From Enterovibrio norvegicus_B (GTDB taxonomy: Bacteria; Pseudomonadota; Gammaproteobacteria; Enterobacterales; Vibrionaceae): 64,000 nt of DNA. Position numbers and translations under genes: made by a program. Below the pieces are notes generated by a model, which was not told the DNA's origin, made no database searches, and saw only the letters and a list, made by a program, of their open reading frames with translations. Position 1 is the stretch's first letter; the number at the start of each line of letters is the position of its first letter. The stretch spans positions 8,829-72,828 of the forward strand of contig NZ_MDAG01000031.1 in the NCBI RefSeq assembly GCF_002876705.1, written 5' to 3'. Shown in pieces: positions 33,360 to 41,719 of this stretch.

Positions 33360-34147
33360 GATTTGAGATTTGAGATTTNNNNNNNNNNNNNNNNNNNNNN
33401 NNNNNNNNNNNNNNNNNNNNNNNNNNNNNNNNNNNNNNNNNNNNNNNNNNNNNNNNNNNNNNNNNNNNNNNNNNNNNNNNNNNNNNNNNNNNNNNNNNNN
33501 NNNNNNNNNNNNNNNNNNNNNNNNNNNNNNNNNNNNNNNNNNNNNNNNNNNNNNNNNNNNNNNNNNNNNNNNNNNNNNNNNNNNNNNNNNNNNNNNNNNN
33601 NNNNNNNNNNNNNNNNNNNNNNNNNNNNNNNNNNNNNNNNNNNNNNNNNNNNNNNNNNNNNNNNNNNNNNNNNNNNNNNNNNNNNNNNNNNNNNNNNNNN
33701 NNNNNNNNNNNNNNNNNNNNNNNNNNNNNNNNNNNNNNNNNNNNNNNNNNNNNNNNNNNNNNNNNNNNNNNNNNNNNNNNNNNNNNNNNNNNNNNNNNNN
33801 NNNNNNNNNNNNNNNNNNNNNNNNNNNNNNNNNNNNNNNNNNNNNNNNNNNNNNNNNNNNNNNNNNNNNNNNNNNNNNNNNNNNNNNNNNNNNNNNNNNN
33901 NNNNNNNNNNNNNNNNNNNNNNNNNNNNNNNNNNNNNNNNNNNNNNNNNNNNNNNNNNNNNNNNNNNNNNNNNNNNNNNNNNNNNNNNNNNNNNNNNNNN
34001 NNNNNNNNNNNNNNNNNNNNNNNNNNNNNNNNNNNNNNNNNNNNNNNNNNNNNNNNNNNNNNNNNNNNNNNNNNNNNNNNNNNNNNNNNNNNNNNNNNNN
34101 NNNNNNNNNNNNNNNNNNNNNNNNNNGATTTGAGATTTGAGATTTGG
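33360..34147. repeat. GATTTGA heptamer tandem repeat flanking an assembly gap
   Basis: GATTTGA is repeated 2.7 times at 33360-33378 and again 2.9 times at 34127-34147, on both sides of 748 Ns (33379-34126). The same unit in the same orientation at both edges suggests the gap is a long tandem array that collapsed or broke assembly. Nothing can be said about genes in the gap; open frames spanning it are artefacts of the Ns. Confidence 0.8.
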
Positions 34148-34273
34148 CAGAGTAAAAATCAAATGCGTAACAGCGTCAAGTCATCTTCTTTCTCTCTCGC
34201 AACGCTTTTCTCTTTTTCGTTTTCTAGGAACTAGGACCTGCTCTTCCTAGGACAGCTCTTGTTTTTCAGACAC

Positions 34274-34302
34274 AAAAAAACCGGCCCTGAGGCCGGTTTT
34301 TT
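34274..34302 (-). terminator. Terminator of the rpsF-rplI operon
   Basis: AAAAAACCGGCC and GGCCGGTTTTTT form a perfect 12-bp stem with loop CTGA. On the minus strand it follows the rplI stop by about 22 bp. Confidence 0.92.
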
Positions 34303-34323
34303 CAAAGCTTACGTGTGTCTGAA

Positions 34324-34773
34324 TTACTCAGCAACAACGCTTACTTTAACGGTAGCAAATACTTCAGAGTGCAGTTGCAGACTGATTTCGTATTCGCCAA
34401 CGTTACGTAGTGCACCTTCTGGCAGGCGAACTTCGCTCTTCGTTACTTTAACACCAGCTGCAGAAACTGCATCTGCGATGTCACGAGTACCGATAGAACC
34501 GAATAGTTTACCTTCGTCACCAGCTTTAGACGCGATAACAACCGCTTCTAGAGCTTCAACTTGCTCAGCGCGAGCACCAGCAGCAGCTAGAGTCTCAGCA
34601 ACTTTTGCTTCAAGCTCAGCACGACGAGCTTCGAAATGCTCAACGTTTGCTTTAGTTGCCATAACAGCCTTACCTTGTGGGATAAGGAAGTTACGAGCGT
34701 AGCCAGACTTAACTGCTACTTGATCACCTAGTGAACCCAGGTTACCGATTTTATCAAGCAGAATAACTTGCAT
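34324..34773 (-). CDS. rplI: 50S ribosomal protein L9
   Basis: L9 binds 23S rRNA at the base of the L1 stalk. The 149 residues match E. coli L9 (149). The N-terminal MQVILLDKIGNLGSLGDQV and PQGKAVMAT signature are present, followed by the long central helix (about 40-75) and the C-terminal domain. It is the last gene of the rpsF-priB-rpsR-rplI operon. Confidence 0.98.
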   Translation of the reverse strand: MQVILLDKIGNLGSLGDQVAVKSGYARNFLIPQGKAVMATKANVEHFEARRAELEAKVAETLAAAGARAEQVEALEAVVIASKAGDEGKLFGSIGTRDIADAVSAAGVKVTKSEVRLPEGALRNVGEYEISLQLHSEVFATVKVSVVAE

Positions 34774-34804
34774 TATCTAATCCTCTTAAAATTGGCAGTG
34801 CCGA

Positions 34805-35032
34805 TTACTGATGTTTGTCAGTGTACGGCAGCAGGGCTAGGTAACGTGAACGCTTGATAGCGCGAGCCAGCTGACGCTGGTACTTAGCACGAGTACCAGT
34901 GATACGGCTAGGTACGATTTTGCCAGCTTCAGTGATGTAGTTTTTAAGAGTCGCTACGTCTTTGTAATCGATCTCTTGTACGCCTTCTGCAGTGAAACGG
35001 CAGAATTTACGACGACGGAAGAAACGTGCCAT
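34805..35032 (-). CDS. rpsR: 30S ribosomal protein S18
   Basis: The 75-residue protein starting MARFFRRRKFCRF is S18, same length as in E. coli. The start is ATG 35032, with TTG 35038 rejected. S18 pairs with S6 on the platform of the 30S subunit and, with S6, can bind the operon leader. Cys11 is kept. Confidence 0.98.
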   Translation of the reverse strand: MARFFRRRKFCRFTAEGVQEIDYKDVATLKNYITEAGKIVPSRITGTRAKYQRQLARAIKRSRYLALLPYTDKHQ

Positions 35033-35047
35033 GGGCAATCTCCTGAT

Positions 35048-35350
35048 CTAAATATCTATAATTTCATCGGCATGTAACACTAATTTACCTTGGCCGTTAC
35101 GGCTGGTTTGGTAAGCGAGAAACCCGCCGACCTTAATGTGACTGCCTAAAGCTAAATGCTGAGTTTGGTATTGCGACCCCTGCCCGCTAATGACTACCGG
35201 TAAACGGCAATACACCTGCCTTTGCAGTGCAGCTTCCTGTTGTTCCGAACGGTGCTCTATCACAAAGTGACAATGCTGTATGCCGGCAGGACTCTGCTTT
35301 CGAATCGGGCCTTGAGCGATAACGCCTGCAAGCTCAATCCGATTGGTCAT
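35048..35350 (-). CDS. priB: Primosomal replication protein PriB
   Basis: PriB is a single-strand DNA-binding OB-fold protein that helps PriA reload the replisome. The 100 residues match the family (104 in E. coli): MTNRIELAGVIAQGPIRKQSPAGI and a central HCHFVIEHRS strand. The ATG at 35350 is used. Its place between rpsF and rpsR is diagnostic. Confidence 0.95.
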   Translation of the reverse strand: MTNRIELAGVIAQGPIRKQSPAGIQHCHFVIEHRSEQQEAALQRQVYCRLPVVISGQGSQYQTQHLALGSHIKVGGFLAYQTSRNGQGKLVLHADEIIDI

Positions 35351-35359
35351 CAAATCAAA

Positions 35360-35746
35360 TTACTCTGCTGCTGCTTCGTCTTCAGATTGTGCTTCTGCAC
35401 GTTCTTCACGACGAGGTGCGCGCTCTTCTTTAGCCTTCATCATTACAGATGGCTCAGTGATAGCGCCTTTGGTACGCATGACCATGTTACGGATCACAGC
35501 GTCGTTGAAGCGGAAAGCGGTTTCCAGCTCATCAACTACTGCTTGGTCAGCTTCAACGTTCATAAGAACGTAGTGAGCTTTGTGCAGTTTGTTGATTGGG
35601 TAAGCCAGTTGACGACGACCCCAGTCTTCTAGACGGTGGATCTGACCACCTGACTCTTTGATAGAACCAGTGTAACGCTCGATCATGCCAGCAACTTGCT
35701 CGCTTTGATCAGGGTGCACCATGAATACGATTTCGTAATGACGCAT
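35360..35746 (-). CDS. rpsF: 30S ribosomal protein S6
   Basis: The 128-residue S6 begins MRHYEIVFMVHPDQSEQV and keeps the IHRLEDWGRRQLAYPINKLHKAHYVL block. The C-terminus carries the Glu-rich tail that RimK extends in E. coli. It is first in its operon, with an AAGGAG ribosome site, and is preceded by the S6:S18 leader motif. Confidence 0.98.
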   Translation of the reverse strand: MRHYEIVFMVHPDQSEQVAGMIERYTGSIKESGGQIHRLEDWGRRQLAYPINKLHKAHYVLMNVEADQAVVDELETAFRFNDAVIRNMVMRTKGAITEPSVMMKAKEERAPRREERAEAQSEDEAAAE

Positions 35747-35770
35747 AGGTTGCTCCTTACGGATTATTCA

Positions 35771-35828
35771 GCTTCCGGTGTTGGCCCAGTCGTCCAAAGG
35801 AAGCAAGGAACGAAAGTAAAAGACTGGG
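35771..35828 (-). ncRNA. S6:S18-binding leader motif of rpsF mRNA
   Basis: In the transcript, CCCAGTC pairs with GACTGGG and, nested across it, GCTTCC can pair with GGAAGC; CCG lies beside the second helix (ACACCGGAAGC). This arrangement is the rpsF leader described in many bacteria, where the S6:S18 complex binds the conserved CCG and represses the operon. It ends about 25 nt before the rpsF start. Confidence 0.7.
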
Positions 35829-36175
35829 AATTTGGAGGCAGGATAGTACAGAATTGCATCGTTAATAGCAATCACTATTCGCACCCCAAACTCAATTGAG
35901 AAAACGAGCCTCTAAGCTGCGCATATTTTCCAGCTGAAATCACTTTTGTGATGGCACGCAGATTCCGCATCAGAAGATATAACCAGACATGAAGTTACCC
36001 CCATCACGCTTTTCTGGTTGTCACTCTCTCATTTACAAGCTCACGGTCACATAAACCTGCCCATTCTGTCGGCATTTCCACTCATTTCCATTTCCAAACG
36101 GAAAAAGTGGCTCTCCTCCGACGATTCCTTACGACTTATCTTTCACTCAACGCAACAACGTCTGGAGAGACACTC
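35829..36175. other. Intergenic region upstream of the EF_0837-type operon
   Basis: This divergent region of about 350 bp holds the rpsF promoter and the promoter of the rightward catabolic operon. I see no credible open frame before 36176. A TGGCAC hexamer at 35953 lacks a correctly spaced TTGC, so no sigma-54 promoter is called. Confidence 0.45.
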
Positions 36176-36526
36176 TTGCAAACCTCTACATCGTTACACC
36201 CGGATGATGCGCTCATTGTAGAAGAAGGCACATCCATTACTGAACGCGCGATCACTCTGCTAGGCGAACACAACATCTACCCAGATGAGCTGCAACAGAA
36301 AATGCTCGCAACGCACATTAAAGCCATGGTCTGGCGCTCTCAAAGTGGTGAAACACTGCCTGAGCTAGAGCTGGAAATGTTTGAGGAAATTTCAGCGCTT
36401 TCGCTGACGCTGGCAGAACAAACCTGTAGCTGGCTACACAACCTCGCATATGAAGAAGCACATCTTTTATCAGTCCACTTCGAAGTGGCAAAAGAAAACG
36501 AATTAAGCACGGCCAAAGGAGAATAA
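36176..36526 (+). CDS. PRD domain-only protein (EF_0829 type)
   Basis: The 116-residue protein is a lone PTS-regulation domain, as in the EF_0829 family (about 110 residues). TTG 36176 is chosen because GGAGAG lies 6-7 nt upstream; ATG 36107 has no ribosome site. PRDs are normally phosphorylated on His to control regulators. A lone PRD at the head of this operon may modulate the BglG-type regulator at its end or the transporter. It precedes the SFCGS gene by 2 bp. Confidence 0.7.
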   Translation: MQTSTSLHPDDALIVEEGTSITERAITLLGEHNIYPDELQQKMLATHIKAMVWRSQSGETLPELELEMFEEISALSLTLAEQTCSWLHNLAYEEAHLLSVHFEVAKENELSTAKGE

Positions 36527-36528
36527 GC

Positions 36529-36897
36529 ATGTCAGTACTAAAACTTGTTATCGGCGATCGCATGGGTAAAGGCCAGAAAGTTGGCGCAGGAGCAGAAACT
36601 GCAGGCGCACAAGTCACCGTTATTCCAGGTATGGCGGCAGACATGAAGCTGGGCGACATCATGAACCAACAAGAAGCGCAAATGGGTATTTCGTTTTGCG
36701 GCAGCGGTGGTGCTGGTGCAATCACAGCACAAACAAAGTATGGCTACAAATGCCGCTATGGCATGCGCTCAGTCGAAGAAGGCATTACAGCAATCAATGA
36801 TGGTTGCGTGGTTCTAGGCTTTGGTTTCAATGACAAAGAAGAATTAGGCGAGAAACTCGTCAAAGCATTCATGGCCAAACACGGTATCAGTGCATGA
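36529..36897 (+). CDS. Glycine-rich SFCGS family protein
   Basis: A 122-residue soluble protein of the SFCGS (EF_0830-like) family, named from ISFCGSGGAGA at 54-64. Cys57 lies in a Gly-rich loop resembling the P-loop of PTS EIIB proteins (CGxGxxxS), although an EIIB has it at the N-terminus. The family is found only with DUF4310-DUF4312. A phosphocarrier or cytoplasmic component of the transporter is inferred. It overlaps DUF4312 by ATGA. Confidence 0.82.
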   Translation: MSVLKLVIGDRMGKGQKVGAGAETAGAQVTVIPGMAADMKLGDIMNQQEAQMGISFCGSGGAGAITAQTKYGYKCRYGMRSVEEGITAINDGCVVLGFGFNDKEELGEKLVKAFMAKHGISA

Positions 36898-37187
36898 AAG
36901 AACAGCTGACCACTGACGTCGTTGTCAGCGGTAAAGGCGAAACAAAGCAGCAGGCATTTGCTGCTGCTTTGAGCCAGATTCAACCCACGTTGCTCAAGAA
37001 CAACCAAAAAGTTCTCCTCCGCATTGAGCCTTTGGACGTCAAGGTGCTGGAAGCAGAAGAAAAGGTAAGAACAGAGAAATTCCTTTTCTTCTTCTTACCC
37101 AGAGAGCGACGCCAATACTGCGTAAAGCTAGAGGTAACAGTCAGCCTTACCCACATTGATGTGGAGCAGGTCGACTTCAAACGCTAA
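36894..37187 (+). CDS. DUF4312 protein
   Basis: The 97-residue soluble protein belongs to DUF4312, part of the EF_0829-EF_0839-type locus. It has a short beta strand at the N-terminus, a helix (KQQAFAAALSQIQPTLL) and an aromatic stretch KFLFFFLPRERRQYC followed by a strand. No catalytic motif is evident. Function unknown; it always accompanies the two membrane proteins. Confidence 0.82.
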   Translation: MKEQLTTDVVVSGKGETKQQAFAAALSQIQPTLLKNNQKVLLRIEPLDVKVLEAEEKVRTEKFLFFFLPRERRQYCVKLEVTVSLTHIDVEQVDFKR

Positions 37188-37211
37188 CAAGTCACTCAAA
37201 GGATAACTGAC

Positions 37212-37988
37212 ATGTTCTCTGTCATTTTATTTAAGTCCATCATCATCGGTGGCTTAGTCGGTATCGGTGTCGGCGTTGGTGCCGCCCGCATGTTCCACGC
37301 CCCCACCATTCAAGGTATGGGTGCATTTCGAACTCTAGGTGAGCTGAACTCCTGTGAGGGCGATCCTGCTTCGCATTTCTCTTTTGGGCTTGGTTTCTTC
37401 TTTAACGCGTGGGCATCCACGGTTGCAGCAGGTGCATTCACCCAAGACGTTGACCACCGCATTCTTCCTAACTGGGGTGCCGCGGCGTTGATGATTAAAA
37501 ACCGCGATCTGGCGACCACCTTGCACGATCCGAAACGTATGGGCATTGCCTGTGCCATCATCGGTGCAATTGTCGTTGCCTTCCTTAACTCTACCGCAGC
37601 CGCCGTGCCTGCTGCGCTTCAGGTTACCGCCGTAAAAGTACTGGTTCCCGCTGCAAACCTGCTGGTTAATACCGTCATGCCGGTTATTTTCTGGCTAGCC
37701 GCCATTGAAGCAGGCAAAAAGTCAGGCTTCTGGGCAACCATCTTTGGTGGTCTTGCACAAATGATCATGGGTAACGCAGTACCAGGTCTGGTTTTGGGTA
37801 TCTTGATCGGTAAAGGCGTAGAAGAGAGTGGTTGGAATAAAGTCACCAAGATCATGATGGGCGCCATCATTGCGCTGTTCGCTCTGAGCGCATTCTTCCG
37901 CGGTTTCGACATGCAACTAATCGAGTCTTTCCACATGCAAGTACCGATGTGGCTTGAAAACATCCATCTCATGATGAGCGGTAAATAA
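37212..37988 (+). CDS. DUF4311 integral membrane protein
   Basis: A 258-residue membrane protein of DUF4311 with about six hydrophobic segments (around 5-25, 55-80, 110-145, 150-170, 175-205, 215-235). A conserved-looking cytoplasmic or re-entrant loop ELNSCEGDPASHFSFGLGFFFNAW lies between the first two. With DUF4310 it probably forms the permease, comparable in number of parts to an enzyme IIC/IID pair but without clear homology to either. Confidence 0.82.
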   Translation: MFSVILFKSIIIGGLVGIGVGVGAARMFHAPTIQGMGAFRTLGELNSCEGDPASHFSFGLGFFFNAWASTVAAGAFTQDVDHRILPNWGAAALMIKNRDLATTLHDPKRMGIACAIIGAIVVAFLNSTAAAVPAALQVTAVKVLVPAANLLVNTVMPVIFWLAAIEAGKKSGFWATIFGGLAQMIMGNAVPGLVLGILIGKGVEESGWNKVTKIMMGAIIALFALSAFFRGFDMQLIESFHMQVPMWLENIHLMMSGK

Positions 37989-37999
37989 GGGGTCTTACC

Positions 38000-38647
38000 A
38001 TGGATGAAAAAATGAGAAACAATTTCTGGTACGCAGACTGGTCATTCCCAATCTTTGTTGGTCTGCTGTCCTCGGGTGTCTTCGCAGGTACCCACATGTA
38101 CTACCTTCACGGCGTTGGCGCGTTTAACGAAGTCGCATTCGTTTCTATGTTCCGCGCAGGCATGGACACCGGTGCATACGGCGCTGTGGCAGCCTTCGGC
38201 GCAAGCTTCTTGTTTGCACGCATCATTGAAGGGTCGCTGGTCGGTATTTTGGATATCGGTGGTGCCATCCAAACCGGTGTGGGCTTAGGTATTCCTGCTC
38301 TTTTGCTTGGTGCTGGCATTGTTTACCCAGTGGAAAACTTCACCGCATCATTGATCACCGGCATGGTGGCAGGATTAGCCATCGGCGGCCTCATCATTCT
38401 GGCGCGTAAGTTCACGATTAACCAAAGCGACTCCACTTACGGTGCAGACGTCATGATGGGCGCGGGTAACAACTCAGGTCGCTTCCTTGGCCCTCTAATT
38501 ATTCTGTCTGCCATGGGTGCATCGATTCCAATCGGTATTGGTTCTTTGATTGGCTCACTGATTTTCTATGTGTGGGGCAAACCCATCACGGGTGGCGCAA
38601 TCCTTGGCGCAATGGCACTCGGCACTATGTTCCCAATCGCTCTATAA
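38000..38647 (+). CDS. DUF4310 integral membrane protein
   Basis: This 215-residue partner of DUF4311 has about five to six membrane segments rich in Gly and Ala (for example GGAIQTGVGLGIPALLLGAGI and LGPLIILSAMGASIPIGIGSLIG). ATG 38000 follows GGGG at a distance of 8 nt. A GC-rich hairpin lies just after its stop and separates transporter genes from the enzymes. Confidence 0.82.
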   Translation: MDEKMRNNFWYADWSFPIFVGLLSSGVFAGTHMYYLHGVGAFNEVAFVSMFRAGMDTGAYGAVAAFGASFLFARIIEGSLVGILDIGGAIQTGVGLGIPALLLGAGIVYPVENFTASLITGMVAGLAIGGLIILARKFTINQSDSTYGADVMMGAGNNSGRFLGPLIILSAMGASIPIGIGSLIGSLIFYVWGKPITGGAILGAMALGTMFPIAL

Positions 38648-38656
38648 TATTTTTCA

Positions 38657-38674
38657 CCCCGCCTTAGGGCGGGG
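38657..38674 (+). other. Intra-operon hairpin between transporter and enzyme genes
   Basis: CCCCGCC pairs with GGCGGGG around TTAG. No T-run follows, so it is more likely a processing or stability element (or weak attenuator) than a full terminator. Confidence 0.55.
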
Positions 38675-38691
38675 TTATCGAGACACCCGCT

Positions 38692-39828
38692 ATGTACGAC
38701 GTCCTAATAAAAAACGCAAAATTGGTTTCCGGTGAGATGACCGACATTGCCATCAAAGACGGCAAAATTGCTGCACTTGGCACCATCACCGATGTCACCG
38801 CAACCCGCACGATGACCCTTGATAGCCAGGTTTTCGTCAGCGCAGGCTGGATTGATGGCCATACCCATTGCTACCCAAATTCGCCAATTTATAACGATGC
38901 ACCTGATGCCATTGGCGTGACCGGTGGTGTAACTACCGTGATTGATGCCGGCAGCACGGGCGCTGATGATGTCGATGACTTCGCTGAATTAGCCAAAGCC
39001 TGTCAAACCGAAGTCCGTGCCTTGCTGAACATTTCTCGCATTGGTTTACTTCGTCAAAATGAACTCGCTGACAAGAATGACATTGACCTTCCCCTTGCTA
39101 AACAAGCGGTGGAACGCCACCCAGAATTCGTCGTCGGTCTAAAAGCGCGCATGAGCGGCAGCGTGATCGGCGAGAACGGTTTAGCTCCCTTGAAGTCAGC
39201 CAAACAGCTTCAACATGACTGTGGTTGTTTGCCTCTGATGGTGCATGTGGGGAATGCGCCTCCAACGCTTGAAGACATTACCGTCCTTCTGGGTAAAGGC
39301 GATATCCTGACGCATTGCTTTAACGGCAAGCCAAACCGTATTTTGACCCCAGAAGGAAAGCTTCGCAGCGCAGTCAAAGATGCGATGGAACGCGGCATGT
39401 TGCTCGACATCGGCCACGGTAGCGCAAGCTTTAGTTTCAGTGTGGCAGAGCAATCCATCGAACAAGGCATTCTGCCAGACACCATCAGCTCAGACATTTA
39501 TTGCAAGAACCGCATCAACGGGCCTGTATTCGGGCTGGCGCATTTAATGTCGATGTTCTTCACCCTAGGTTTGAGCCACGAACAAATCATCGAACGCGTC
39601 ACGGCGAATATCGCAAAAGCTCTTCGCTTAGAAACCAAAGGCCAAATTGCCATTGGTTGCGATGCAGATTTGACGCTATACGAAATCGAACAGACCCCCG
39701 TCACTTTCACTGATACCGAAGGCGACACACGAACTGGCGAACAACGTTTCGCTCCGTTGGCGGCAATCGTTGGCGGTAACCTTACATTGACTGACAGAGG
39801 ACACACTCACCATGTCTTCCATTCTTGA
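38692..39828 (+). CDS. Amidohydrolase/deacetylase (EF_0837 type)
   Basis: A 378-residue amidohydrolase-superfamily enzyme. Metal ligands are visible: His57 and His59 in GWIDGHTHC, Lys151 (probably carboxylated) in VVGLKARMSGS, His residues in LMVHVGN and ILTHCFNG, and Asp in TISSDIY. EF_0837-type enzymes sit beside DgaE/DgaF-like genes, which suggests removal of an N-acyl group from an amino-sugar acid; the exact substrate is not known. Its 3' end overlaps the next gene by 17 bp. Confidence 0.82.
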   Translation: MYDVLIKNAKLVSGEMTDIAIKDGKIAALGTITDVTATRTMTLDSQVFVSAGWIDGHTHCYPNSPIYNDAPDAIGVTGGVTTVIDAGSTGADDVDDFAELAKACQTEVRALLNISRIGLLRQNELADKNDIDLPLAKQAVERHPEFVVGLKARMSGSVIGENGLAPLKSAKQLQHDCGCLPLMVHVGNAPPTLEDITVLLGKGDILTHCFNGKPNRILTPEGKLRSAVKDAMERGMLLDIGHGSASFSFSVAEQSIEQGILPDTISSDIYCKNRINGPVFGLAHLMSMFFTLGLSHEQIIERVTANIAKALRLETKGQIAIGCDADLTLYEIEQTPVTFTDTEGDTRTGEQRFAPLAAIVGGNLTLTDRGHTHHVFHS

Positions 39829-40921
39829 AAAATACAATCTTAAGCATGTCATCAACGCTTCTGGCCGCATGACCGCGTTAGGCGTATCTACGCCGCTACC
39901 TGAAGTTGAAGAAACCGTCTGCTTTGGCCTAAACAACTACTTTGAAATGAAAGATCTGGTGAACAAAAGTGGCGAGTACATCGCACGTTTGCTGGACGTT
40001 GAAAATGCCGTGGTCGTGTCTAGCGCATCTGCTGGCATCGCACAAAGTGTGGCTGCCATGATTGTCCGTGGCAATGCATATCGTCTAGAACACTTGCATG
40101 CTCATGCCCATGATGTGCCGACTGAGATCGTTATTCCGAAAGGCCATAACGTGAACTACGGCGCGCCAGTTGGCACCATGATCAACTTAGGTGGAGGTCG
40201 TATCGTTGAAGCGGGTTGGTCAAATGAATGCAGTGCCGCGCAACTGGGTGCCGCCATCAACGCAAACACCGCCGCCATTCTTTACATCAAATCTCACCAT
40301 TGTGTGCAAAAAAGCATGCTGACAGTGGAAGATGCTGCAGCCGTTGCCAAGGCCCATAACGTGCCTTTGATTGTGGATGCCGCCGCCGAAGAAGACCTGC
40401 GCCTTTACTACCAACAAGGTGCTGACTTGGTTATTTACAGTGGTGCAAAAGCCATTGAAGGCCCAACCAGCGGCTTGGTGCTCGGAAAGCACGAGTACGT
40501 GGAATGGGTTAAACAGCAAACAGCTGGTATTGGCCGCGCAATGAAAGTCGGTAAAGAAGGCATTCTCGGCCTCACTCACGCCATTGAACTGTACTTGGAA
40601 CGCCAACAAGAAAGCGGCACCGCAATGGTGGAGAAAATGGCCCCGTTCATTAACGGCCTAAACGCCTTGCCAGGTATTCAGTCTCGCGTGGTGTGGGACA
40701 GTGCAGGGCGTGATATCGCCCGTGCAGAAGTGAGTTTTGATGCCGACGTATTTGGCCTCTCAGCGAAAGATGCTGTCACCAAACTACAAAACGGTAATCC
40801 CGCGGTGTACTGCCGCGCATACAAAGCCAATGAAGGCTCTATCGAATTTGACGTGCGCAGTGTCTCTCAAGAACAACTACAACAAGTTCTTGCTGCCATG
40901 ACCGAACTAAATCAGGAGTAA
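39812..40921 (+). CDS. DgaE-family PLP-dependent ammonia-lyase
   Basis: A 369-residue SelA-related PLP enzyme. Lys213 in VIYSGAKAIEGPTSG is the expected PLP lysine, and Asp189 in LIVDAAAEED is the pyridine-binding Asp. Salmonella DgaE converts D-glucosaminate 6-phosphate to 2-keto-3-deoxygluconate 6-phosphate plus ammonia. The match is to the family; the true substrate here is inferred from the neighbouring aldolase. It is translationally coupled to the amidohydrolase. Confidence 0.82.
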   Translation: MSSILEKYNLKHVINASGRMTALGVSTPLPEVEETVCFGLNNYFEMKDLVNKSGEYIARLLDVENAVVVSSASAGIAQSVAAMIVRGNAYRLEHLHAHAHDVPTEIVIPKGHNVNYGAPVGTMINLGGGRIVEAGWSNECSAAQLGAAINANTAAILYIKSHHCVQKSMLTVEDAAAVAKAHNVPLIVDAAAEEDLRLYYQQGADLVIYSGAKAIEGPTSGLVLGKHEYVEWVKQQTAGIGRAMKVGKEGILGLTHAIELYLERQQESGTAMVEKMAPFINGLNALPGIQSRVVWDSAGRDIARAEVSFDADVFGLSAKDAVTKLQNGNPAVYCRAYKANEGSIEFDVRSVSQEQLQQVLAAMTELNQE

Positions 40922-40925
40922 CACC

Positions 40926-41669
40926 ATGTCTCTTAGCCCTAAATATTATGCTGACCGTGTTTGTTTGAATGTATTGGCAGGCTCTCATCAAAACGCAGTT
41001 GAAGTGTTCGATGCATCAGAAGGCCATGTGCTGGTTGGTATGCTTTCAAAGAACTACCCTGATGTACCAAGCGCTGTTGAAGACATGAAAGCGTGTGCAG
41101 AAAAAATTGGCAATGCCCTCTCTATTGGCCTGGGTGCCGGTGATCCAAAGCAATCTGATATGGTCACAGAACTGGCGGGAATTCTTCAGCCTCAGCATGT
41201 CAACCAAGTATTTACTGGTGTAGGAAAAAGCCGTAACGCGCTAGGCCAAAACGAAACAGTCGTGAATGGCTTGATTTCGCCAACGGGCACCGTGGGTATG
41301 GTGAAAATATCTACTGGCCCTAAATCCGCTGACATGGCTGACGCCATCGTTCCTGTGGATACCGCTATCGCTATGCTTCAAGACATGGGTTGCAGCTCTG
41401 TTAAATACTTCCCTATGGGTGGTCTCGAATCACGCGATGAATATGAGGAAGTTGCAAAGGCATGTGCTCGCAATGGTTTTTGGTTGGAGCCAACGGGTGG
41501 GATAGACCTTGCAAACTTTGAGGAAATATTGCGAATTGCTTTGGATGCAGGCGTGGAGAAGGTTATACCTCACATCTATAGCTCAATCATCGACTCTTCC
41601 ACCGGTGAAACTCGTCCTGAAGATGTAAAAACACTGTTAGAAATCACTAAACGTCTGCTTTCCCGCTGA
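40926..41669 (+). CDS. DgaF-family 2-keto-3-deoxy-6-phosphogluconate aldolase
   Basis: The 247-residue class I aldolase belongs to the KDGP aldolase (DgaF/EF_0839) family. Lys160 in CSSVKYFPMGG is the likely Schiff-base residue. Phosphate-binding loops are FWLEPTGGIDL and the segment near VIPHIYSSIID. It would cleave KDGP to pyruvate and glyceraldehyde 3-phosphate, finishing the pathway. It starts 4 bp after the DgaE-like stop. Confidence 0.83.
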   Translation: MSLSPKYYADRVCLNVLAGSHQNAVEVFDASEGHVLVGMLSKNYPDVPSAVEDMKACAEKIGNALSIGLGAGDPKQSDMVTELAGILQPQHVNQVFTGVGKSRNALGQNETVVNGLISPTGTVGMVKISTGPKSADMADAIVPVDTAIAMLQDMGCSSVKYFPMGGLESRDEYEEVAKACARNGFWLEPTGGIDLANFEEILRIALDAGVEKVIPHIYSSIIDSSTGETRPEDVKTLLEITKRLLSR

Positions 41670-41719
41670 TTCCAATGGCGGCGCACTACGCGTGCGCAAG
41701 GGGCATGTCGACGTCGTGT

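Noticed and set aside
33176..34162. Long open frames running across the assembly gap
   Set aside because: They consist almost entirely of unknown residues from Ns and carry no coding evidence.
35953..35970. TGGCACG motif upstream of the catabolic operon as a sigma-54 promoter
   Set aside because: The GC element that should follow the GG by 10 nt is CC, and the only nearby GC is 12 nt away. The regulator has no sigma-54 activation domain either.
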